This document shows positions 58,326 through 64,000 of a DNA stretch of 64,000 bases, piece after piece. Under the pieces are notes generated by a model. It made no database searches and was not told where the DNA came from. It saw only the letters and a list, made by a program, of their open reading frames with translations. Numbering within the stretch: position 1 is the first letter of the stretch; each line of letters begins with the position of its first letter. Where the stretch lies: assembly GCA_034437755.1 (NCBI GenBank), contig DAOTTV010000070.1, forward strand, positions 1 to 64,000. Reading direction: 5' to 3'. This DNA is from JAUZRW01 sp034437755. Lineage in GTDB: Bacteria > Chloroflexota > Anaerolineae > Aggregatilineales > Phototrophicaceae. The position numbers and the translations under genes were made by a program.

Positions 58326-60875
58326 TCACGATCGTAAAGTTGCGCCTAATTCCTTCCCCGTCAGGTAGATGATGCTCTTGCGCGCTTTCTTGATTTTCTT
58401 GTCGCTCAGCGTCTCATCGCCCTGATACGTCAGCGCGTAGGCGAGGCTTTTGTGACCGACTTCGATGCTATCGCCGGTGTAAACATCGAACAGGCGCACA
58501 TCCTTGAGCAAGTCACCGCCAGCTTTACGGATCACGGCTTCAACGTCCGATGCCGGCACATCTTCCGGCACGACCAGCGCGATGTCTTCCAGCACGGGCG
58601 GCGCAGTCGGCAGGGCTTGCACGCCGAATAACTCCGGCATCGCGTCGATGATCTGCTCTAAGTCAAGTTCCGCGACCAGCACCGTCTGCTCTAGCAAACC
58701 GAAGCGTTGCGCGACCCGCGGATGCAATTCGCCGAAGTCGCCAGCGTACTCGCCACGAATATGCAAGGATGCCGCGCGTCCCGGATGCAGGCTTGTGTGT
58801 TGCGAGCGCGTGAGGCTGTACGCCTGGATGTGCAACCCACTGAGCAAGCCATCGACCACGCCCTTCATATCGTAGAAATCGACGACATCGGTACTCGCAC
58901 TGCCCGTCCAGCCAGTATCCTGTCGCGCACCCGTCAGCAACAAACCGAGGCGGCGCGGTTCATCGGGCAAGCCCGCCCCGTGCTTGAGATAGACACTGCC
59001 AATCTCGAACACTTGCTGACGCGGGACAAAACGCGCATTATTCGCCGCGTTCTCCAGCATATTACGCAAGAGCGTATGACGCAGGACGTTCTTATCAACC
59101 GATGTCGGGTTGACGACGCGCACGTAATCCGCCGCTGGCAGGGACGATTCTGCACCATCGGGCACGAGTTCGGCTTCGGCGGCGACCGTCGTGAAGCGAT
59201 AGCTGATGTTCTCGTTCAAGCCCAGCGCCACCAGCATATCGCGGATGTGTTCTTCGCGCTCTAGCGATTGATTGACGCGCTGTTCCGGCATTTCATCCGC
59301 CATGATTGTATTCGGAATTTTGTCATAGCCCAGCACGCGCGCGATTTCTTCCACCAGATCAGCAATGCCCACGTCACCGGTGCTGATGTCGGTGCGGTAC
59401 TCCGGCACAACAGCGTGGATCACATCGCCCGCGATGGTGACATCGAATTGTAAGCGGCTGAGATAATCGGCGGCTTCCTGTATGCTCACATCCACCCCCA
59501 GCAGGCGCGGCACTTCGCTAATCGGCAGGTCAACCGTGATCGGATCGGGCTTGCCGGGGTATTCGTCGATCACACCCGCGCAAATTGTGCCGCCGCCCGT
59601 CTGCCGCATCAGTTCGATGCCGCGCGTGTTGCCGATCAAGGCGCGTGAGGGGTGAATATTACGGCTGAAGCGCGTGCCGGCTTCGGTGAAGATTTTTTGC
59701 GCCTGCGCGGTCTTGCGAATCGTGATGAAGTCCCACGCCGCCGCTTCCAGCAGGACGTTGGTCGTCTCATCGCTGATTTCAGTCTCCGCACCGCCGATCA
59801 AGCCACCGAGACTCAGCACACCGGCCGTATCGCATACCAGAATTTGCTGGTCGCCCAGCTGACGCTCGACATCATCCAGCGTTTTCAGCGTCTCGCCCGT
59901 CTCTGGCAAGCGCGTGATGATCGTCGGCGCGTTGCCGCCCGCCCGCGCGACCAATTTATCATAGTCGAAGGCGTGCAGGGGTTGCCCGATCTCGAAGGTG
60001 ATATAATTCGTGACATCGACGATGTTATTGATCGGGCGTTGTCCGATCAGCTTCAGGCGGTATCGCATCCAGAAGGGCGACGCTTGCACGGTCGTATCCT
60101 TGAGCAGAGTCAGCGTGAAGCGCGGGTTCAAATCGGGATTGCGAATCTCGATCGTCGCTTGTCCGGCGATGGGGTCGCCTTCTGCGACGAAATCGTAAGC
60201 GGGCTCATACAGCGCTTGATTGGTGAAGGCGGCGACCTCGCGCGCGACACCGATAATGCTGAAGCCGTGTCCTAAGTCCGGCGTGAGTTCGATTTCTAGC
60301 ACGACATCGCCCAGCACATCCTGTAAGGACGTGCCCGGCACATAATCGTCGTCGTGGTCGAGTATCATAATGCCTTCGTGTTCATCGCTGATGCCCAGCT
60401 CTTTCTCCGAGCAGACCATGCTCTTGTTGTAGATGCCGCGCAATTCTTTGCCCTTGAGCGTCATCAGCTTTGCTTCTTCGCTGTGACCGTCATAGACGAC
60501 CGCGCCCTCTTTGGCGAAGGGAGTCCATAAGGGCGGGTTAAGTTCGCCCTGTCCTTTGTACTGGAACAAATTCGGCGCACCGGTGACGCACTGCTCCAGT
60601 TCATCACCGCCATAATCGACCATCGCCAGCACCAGCTTATCCGCATCGGGATGATCTTTGACTTCGCGGATCGCGCCTAGTAATACCTTATCGCGATCCC
60701 AGACGAGATGATCGCTCTTGGGATAGCGAATACCTTCGACTGTGCCCTGTGGCACGCCGATGTATTCGATCTTCGCCACTTCAAAACCGGCGAGTGTGAG
60801 CTTCTCAGCGAGTTCTTCGACGGGTATATCTTTAACGTTAACATGGTCATTGAGCCATGAAATCGGCACACGCAT
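58326..60875 (-). CDS. pheT: Phenylalanyl-tRNA synthetase beta subunit
   Basis: 849 residues with the full set of domains: N-terminal tRNA-binding EMAP-like domain (LGAIREVKDHPDADKLVLAMVD), B3/B4 editing domain, B5, the catalytic-like core, and the C-terminal anticodon-binding domain (PPVLEDIALVVPEDVPASDVEAVIRKAGG). Works as an alpha2-beta2 tetramer with PheS, proof-reading tyrosine. It is 55 bp downstream of pheS on the same strand, within one T-box-controlled transcript. Confidence 0.97.
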   Translation of the reverse strand: MRVPISWLNDHVNVKDIPVEELAEKLTLAGFEVAKIEYIGVPQGTVEGIRYPKSDHLVWDRDKVLLGAIREVKDHPDADKLVLAMVDYGGDELEQCVTGAPNLFQYKGQGELNPPLWTPFAKEGAVVYDGHSEEAKLMTLKGKELRGIYNKSMVCSEKELGISDEHEGIMILDHDDDYVPGTSLQDVLGDVVLEIELTPDLGHGFSIIGVAREVAAFTNQALYEPAYDFVAEGDPIAGQATIEIRNPDLNPRFTLTLLKDTTVQASPFWMRYRLKLIGQRPINNIVDVTNYITFEIGQPLHAFDYDKLVARAGGNAPTIITRLPETGETLKTLDDVERQLGDQQILVCDTAGVLSLGGLIGGAETEISDETTNVLLEAAAWDFITIRKTAQAQKIFTEAGTRFSRNIHPSRALIGNTRGIELMRQTGGGTICAGVIDEYPGKPDPITVDLPISEVPRLLGVDVSIQEAADYLSRLQFDVTIAGDVIHAVVPEYRTDISTGDVGIADLVEEIARVLGYDKIPNTIMADEMPEQRVNQSLEREEHIRDMLVALGLNENISYRFTTVAAEAELVPDGAESSLPAADYVRVVNPTSVDKNVLRHTLLRNMLENAANNARFVPRQQVFEIGSVYLKHGAGLPDEPRRLGLLLTGARQDTGWTGSASTDVVDFYDMKGVVDGLLSGLHIQAYSLTRSQHTSLHPGRAASLHIRGEYAGDFGELHPRVAQRFGLLEQTVLVAELDLEQIIDAMPELFGVQALPTAPPVLEDIALVVPEDVPASDVEAVIRKAGGDLLKDVRLFDVYTGDSIEVGHKSLAYALTYQGDETLSDKKIKKARKSIIYLTGKELGATLRS

Positions 60876-60930
60876 GATAGGGTATCGCCTCCTGTTAGGT
60901 TGATTGAGATGTGTATTATTCAGGCATTCA

Positions 60931-61974
60931 TCAGAATTGGTCTAAGAAGCGCAGATCGTTGCTCCAGAAGTAACGAATATCTTCGATACCGTGCTTGAGC
61001 ATCGTGATTCGCTCAGGCCCCATGCCAAACGCGAACCCTGTCCACTCGCTGGGGTCATAGCCGCCGGCGCGTAACACGTTCGGATGTACCATGCCACTGC
61101 CCGCAATCTCAAGCCAGCCGGTATATTTGCACACGCGACAGCCTTCGCCATCGCACAAGAAGCACTCGGCATCCACTTCCATGCTCGGCTCGGTGAAGGG
61201 GAAATAGGATGAGCGATAGCGCATCTGCACATCCGGCTTGAACATGCGCTTGGCGAATTCGTGAATCGTGCCTTTGAGATCGCTCATGCGAATATTGCGC
61301 CCGATCGCCAGCCCTTCGACCTGATAGAACTGCACTTCGCTCCGTGCGGTGATTTGCTCTTGCCGATAGCACATGCCGGGCAGAATCACACGGATCGGCT
61401 TACTACCGCTATCGCCCAGTTCTTCCATCGCGTGGATTTGCCCCGGCGAGGTGTGTGTACGCAGGATGATGTCGGCTTCATCGGTGTAGAAGGTATCCTG
61501 CATATCGCGCGCGGGATGATCGGGCGGGAAGTTTAAACGGGTGAAGTTGTACTCGTCGGTCTCCACATCACGACTGCGATACACCTGAAAGCCCATATCA
61601 GCCCAGATGGCGTAGAACTGGCGCAGGGTGACGGTGCTAGGATGTAAACGCCCCAGCGACCGCGGGCGACCGGGCAGGGTAATATCAATCGTGCCGTGTT
61701 CGAGGTCGTGCTGTAATTCGGCTTCTTGCAGGGCGGTTTGCTTGGCTTCATAGGCTTCGGTCAGCTTGCTCTTGAGCGCGTTCACCCCTTGCCCGTAGGC
61801 GGCGCGTTCATCTTTAGGGAGCGATCCAATCTGGCTCAGCATCCCGCGAATCACGCCCTTATTGCCAAGATAATGGCCGCGCCACTGCGTTAAATCGGCG
61901 CGGGTCGCGACGGCTTCTAGGGCGGCGAGCGCTTCGACTTCGACGCTCTCAATTGATTTCACATCATCTGCCAT
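60931..61974 (-). CDS. pheS: Phenylalanyl-tRNA synthetase alpha subunit
   Basis: 347 residues, class II catalytic subunit. The coiled-coil N-terminus (to about 90) is followed by motif 2 (GMCYRQEQITARSEVQFYQVEG), a Cys-rich insert (CFLCDGEGCRVCKYTGWLEI) as in many bacterial PheS, and motif 3 (FAFGMGPERITMLKHGI). An AAGGAG lies 9 bases before ATG 61974; the preceding GTG at 61980 is too close. It is the first gene after the T-box leader. Confidence 0.97.
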   Translation of the reverse strand: MADDVKSIESVEVEALAALEAVATRADLTQWRGHYLGNKGVIRGMLSQIGSLPKDERAAYGQGVNALKSKLTEAYEAKQTALQEAELQHDLEHGTIDITLPGRPRSLGRLHPSTVTLRQFYAIWADMGFQVYRSRDVETDEYNFTRLNFPPDHPARDMQDTFYTDEADIILRTHTSPGQIHAMEELGDSGSKPIRVILPGMCYRQEQITARSEVQFYQVEGLAIGRNIRMSDLKGTIHEFAKRMFKPDVQMRYRSSYFPFTEPSMEVDAECFLCDGEGCRVCKYTGWLEIAGSGMVHPNVLRAGGYDPSEWTGFAFGMGPERITMLKHGIEDIRYFWSNDLRFLDQF

Positions 61975-62036
61975 GCACACTCTCTCCTTCGATCAATCAT
62001 TGCATACAATCATCCGACTCTGTGGGGGCATGAATC

Positions 62037-62352
62037 AAAAAAGCCCTCATCCCGTAACAGGGACGCGAGCGCTGTGAGCCTCACGCGGTACCACCCTGCT
62101 TCGATGTGCGTCATGATGCAAGCTCGTACACATCGCGCTTGTGATTGTCGTTAACGTCCGACAAAACGAGGTCAACTACTGGGGCATGATGCCCGTTCCC
62201 TGCCCGACTCCGAAGGGAATTCCACAACAATGTTCGCCGATGCTCGCAATCAATGGCACGCGACTCCCTGTCAACATTCACGCTAATTGTGCGCCCTTGT
62301 GGACTGTCTTCATCTGTGTCTTTGTGTGGTCATATGTTGTTAGTATCTACCG
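62037..62352 (-). promoter_or_regulatory. T-box leader controlling pheST
   Basis: On the minus strand the leader contains a perfect T-box core AGGGTGGTACCGCG (62095-62082), followed by the terminator arms AGC-CTC-TCCC and GGGA-GAG-GCT and six T (62042-62037). The Stem I base is probably CCACAA (near 62303) with TTGTGG (62227-62222). A UUC triplet (62219-62217), just 3' of that arm, is a candidate Phe specifier, but the loop could not be folded with certainty. Uncharged tRNA-Phe would pair with the UGG of the core and let transcription read into pheS. Confidence 0.88.
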
Positions 62353-62358
62353 GCAAAA

Positions 62359-62387
62359 ACTATACAGGCACATAATCGCCCCGTCAA
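62359..62387 (-). promoter_or_regulatory. Promoter of the T-box/pheST transcript
   Basis: On the minus strand TTGACG (62387-62382), exactly 17 bases, TATAGT (62364-62359). The start would fall near 62352, giving a leader of about 380 bases to pheS. Confidence 0.75.
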
Positions 62388-62462
62388 GTATGGAAACTTT
62401 AATCAAAAAACCGTATTGAACCCTTGCGAGACTTTAAAAACTTTTTAAAATAGACTTACACT

Positions 62463-62480
62463 CTTGAAAACCCTTTCAAG
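62463..62480. promoter_or_regulatory. Inverted repeat at the promoter of the small HTH gene
   Basis: CTTGAAA, ACCC, TTTCAAG: a perfect 7-bp inverted repeat covering TTGAAA (62464-62469), which could be the -35 box, with TAATTT (62487-62492) 17 bases further on. Such a site could be the operator of the HTH protein encoded 30 bases downstream, as autoregulation. Inference only. Confidence 0.45.
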
Positions 62481-62510
62481 CCATGCTAATTTGTAAAGAG
62501 AGGATAGAAT

Positions 62511-62732
62511 ATGTCAAACGATCCCAAGAAACTCCGTATTGAACCGGGCGCTGTCTATTCACGACAGGAAGCCGCCAAAGCACTAGGTATTAGTCTGAGT
62601 ACGCTCAAACGCTTGATCAAGAAAGGTCATCTGCAAGTGAGCAAACCGGAAGGTATGCGGCGCGTGTTTATCACCGGCGAGAGTATCATCAATATGCTGA
62701 AAGATACGCAACAAGCCGAAAAAGGTGCATGA
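62511..62732 (+). CDS. Small HTH protein, excisionase/MerR-like
   Basis: 73 residues. The core YSRQEAAKALGISLSTLKRLIKKGHLQVSKPEGMRRVFITGESI is a winged-helix HTH of the excisionase (HTH_17) kind, spanning nearly the whole protein. AGAGGA lies 7 bases before the ATG. Such proteins act as excisionases in mobile elements or as small regulators. No integrase is visible in the window, but the sequence from here to the right edge is AT-richer and of unknown content, which fits the edge of an accessory region. Confidence 0.82.
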   Translation: MSNDPKKLRIEPGAVYSRQEAAKALGISLSTLKRLIKKGHLQVSKPEGMRRVFITGESIINMLKDTQQAEKGA

Positions 62733-62915
62733 CATACTAGACAAATGCTGAGAAACGTGCTTTAATGAAAATTAGTGTGTAAAGCATACACAACACAAAA
62801 CGACGAGTACTGGCTGGTCAAGGCGTACCAAGTACAAACAAACGCCTATTTTATTGAAATCGAGTGATGAAACGCTATTAATTTAGGAGGATGCGCCGAG
62901 AAAGCGCAAGTGACC

Positions 62916-63230
62916 ATGATGATTTATCAGCACATACTGAGCAATGCAGACACCCACACGTTGGGTGGACTCTGCCTGCAAACCGGCATTGCGAAATTAC
63001 GCAGTGGCGCAGGTATGGCTGTGTATTCATCGGCACTACGGCCGCACGGCTTTAACCTGCCTGAATTACTCGCTGATTGGCAAGCAGAATCCGACGTGTG
63101 CGCGACCGCAGTCGCCGGACGTGGCGTATACAGTGCCCAAAATGGCAACAGTAACGCAGAACCAATTAGCGCGATTATTAGGTGTTGGTCTCATGGAGAG
63201 CAAAAGGCGAAGGAGGCGTTAGCAACCTGA
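62916..63230 (+). CDS. Uncertain small ORF (104 aa) between the HTH gene and the attenuator-like element
   Basis: The frame encodes MMIYQHILSNADTH and later LPELLADWQAESDVCA, a plausible but unrecognised sequence. AGGAGG at 62885-62890 is too far from this ATG (25 bases) and directly touches another ATG at 62891 that opens a 54-codon frame. A third overlapping frame from 62944 is also open. Three overlapping frames make the choice doubtful; the region may instead be non-coding RNA. Confidence 0.3.
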   Translation: MMIYQHILSNADTHTLGGLCLQTGIAKLRSGAGMAVYSSALRPHGFNLPELLADWQAESDVCATAVAGRGVYSAQNGNSNAEPISAIIRCWSHGEQKAKEALAT

Positions 63231-63321
63231 CCTAGAGCTATCTACAACACCGAACCACTGAGAACCGAAATAGGTTACGACAGGGGTATGAGACCAACAC
63301 AACGTCTCATACCCCTTTTTG
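63181..63321 (+). promoter_or_regulatory. Attenuator-like competing hairpins ending in a strong terminator
   Basis: Four segments can pair in alternative ways. Segment 1 (GTGTTGGTCTCAT, 63182-63194) is perfectly complementary over 13 bases to segment 3 (63288-63300). Segment 3 with segment 4 forms a 13-bp terminator stem (63282-63294 with 63304-63316), followed by T residues to 63320. Segment 1 (GGTGTTG, 63181-63187) can also pair with segment 2 (CAACACC, 63245-63251). Pairing 1:3 would prevent the terminator. Segment 1 lies in a short frame (ATG 63128, 26 codons) that ends with five consecutive Arg codons. The next gene starts at 63359. Confidence 0.6.
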
Positions 63322-63358
63322 ATTTTTATATTTAGTAGCACCAGAGGTGAAGATTACT

Positions 63359-63643
63359 ATGAGCCAGAAAAGCACCGTCACCGAACACTTGTTAGCCGTT
63401 AGCCGTGACTTGCAGATTGCCGATGTGCTGGAATTCATCGACGACCTACACAGCGCCGCTAGCGACGGACACAGCCAGGACTTCACCGGGATGACCGAAG
63501 CTGAGGTCATCAACTACTTGCGCGACCTGATCTATACGGCTCAAGAAGCTGTCAGCGAGTTAGAGACAGCACAGGCCCGCAACCGCACCGCCAAGAAAAA
63601 GCCCAGCTTACGTATCGTACGCAAGTATGAAAAAGCGGGCTAG
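63359..63643 (+). CDS. Small protein of unknown function (94 aa) after the attenuator-like element
   Basis: The sequence MSQKSTVTEHLLAVSRDLQI, then acidic helices (ADVLEFIDDLHSA, EAEVINYLRDLIYTAQEAV) and a basic C-terminal tail (RTAKKKPSLRIVRKYEKAG). Probably helical, cytoplasmic and able to bind nucleic acid through the basic tail, but no family is recognised. AGAGGTG lies upstream of ATG 63359. It begins 38 bases after the terminator, so its expression depends on readthrough or on an unseen promoter. Confidence 0.6.
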   Translation: MSQKSTVTEHLLAVSRDLQIADVLEFIDDLHSAASDGHSQDFTGMTEAEVINYLRDLIYTAQEAVSELETAQARNRTAKKKPSLRIVRKYEKAG

Positions 63644-63677
63644 CAACACATCCAATACATGCCAAGGAGGCAACGGT

Positions 63678-63797
63678 ATGTCGCAGGAACAATCACATAG
63701 TGGCAGGCAAAGCCTAAGAGATAAACACGCCACGACCGATGGGTATCCGGGCGCAAGTTGCCTAGGATACAAAATCAGCAAGACCCAATTAAGATAA
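63678..63797 (+). CDS. Very small protein (39 aa), unknown
   Basis: ATG 63678 has a near-perfect AAGGAGG seven bases upstream, the strongest ribosome-binding site in this part. The frame MSQEQSHSGRQSLRDKHATT ends in TAA at 63797. It is polar, with no membrane or signal segment. It follows the 94-aa gene by 34 bases and shares the MSQ start with it. Support rests on the binding site. From 63798 to the window end I see only a doubtful minus-strand frame and no clear feature. Confidence 0.45.
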   Translation: MSQEQSHSGRQSLRDKHATTDGYPGASCLGYKISKTQLR

Positions 63798-64000
63798 TCT
63801 CAAGTATCGAAACGGCATGTAAGCAACACCCCTGTACCGATCGGCACAAGCAACATCATCTTGACAATCCACATGGGCGGTCGATCCTCGCGAGATCGAT
63901 TGCTCATTTTCACAATGTTAGCGCGCTCGTTTTGTGATAGATTCAAACAGAGTAGACGCACACCGATCATGATCGCTTCATACTTATTCAAAACGATAAC

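Noticed and set aside
63800..63991. 63-codon minus-strand ORF at the right edge
   Set aside because: No ribosome-binding site visible, no recognisable pattern, and it is too close to the window edge to judge.

Overview
The window looks like a chromosomal segment of a Chloroflexota bacterium, probably Anaerolineae-like. This is inferred from gene content, not from a marker gene. The clues are Thr/Pro-rich (TPTPT) lipoproteins and linkers, a menaquinone-type beta-oxidation electron-transfer protein, a branched-chain-type 2-oxoacid dehydrogenase, SH3-plus-TIM-barrel secreted proteins, a T-box RNA outside Firmicutes, and moderately high GC. There is no rRNA operon, CRISPR array or insertion sequence. 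Most of the window is ordinary chromosome. The last 1.5 kb is more AT-rich, has poorly recognisable small genes and looks accessory.

Layout. 1-10.5 kb: the 3' part of serA; a beta-oxidation block on the minus strand (TetR regulator, SDR, FadN-like hydratase/dehydrogenase, thiolase); two HAD phosphatases including a SerB-like one; an Eda-like aldolase; an aldo/keto reductase. 10.7-18.6 kb: E1alpha-E1beta-E2 of a 2-oxoacid dehydrogenase complex, two exported proteins, E3 on the other strand, and an SAF-domain lipoprotein. 19-23.5 kb: a membrane Fe-S oxidoreductase of the FadF/EMO type, a DinB-like protein, and hisS behind a His-codon leader peptide and attenuator. 24-30 kb: malQ, a GH13 enzyme, tRNA-Ser, a DUF1684 protein and an orphan solute-binding protein. 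31-44.7 kb: tRNA-Asn and housekeeping or envelope genes (GT2, xseAB, bioY, murJ, rplI, RodZ-like, rimO, rnz), plus a trio of small membrane proteins that includes two paralogues. 44.8-55 kb: a minus-strand envelope cluster with a GT39-like glycosyltransferase, a CopD-like protein and four tandem exported clan-A glycosidase-like paralogues. 55.4-62 kb: enoyl-CoA hydratase, methyltransferase, acyP, a lipoprotein, and pheST behind a T-box leader. 62.5-64 kb: a small HTH gene, unknown small ORFs and an attenuator-like RNA.

How the genes fit together. FadN, FadA, the later enoyl-CoA hydratase and the FadF/EMO protein together suggest fatty-acid oxidation with electrons passed from ETF to menaquinone. 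The 2-oxoacid dehydrogenase genes would supply acyl-CoAs. MalQ, the GH13 enzyme and the solute-binding protein indicate use of malto-oligosaccharides. Two aminoacyl-tRNA synthetase units are controlled by different attenuation logics: a translated leader peptide for hisS and a T-box for pheST.

The most unusual signals are the hisS leader peptide/attenuator, a competing-hairpin element near the right end, a 177-bp inverted dispersed repeat pair, a short repeat family that coincides with part of a small gene, and the four-gene glycosidase-like cluster, one member of which carries a GH18-like domain lacking its catalytic Glu. All functional calls come from reading motifs by eye; no database search was run.
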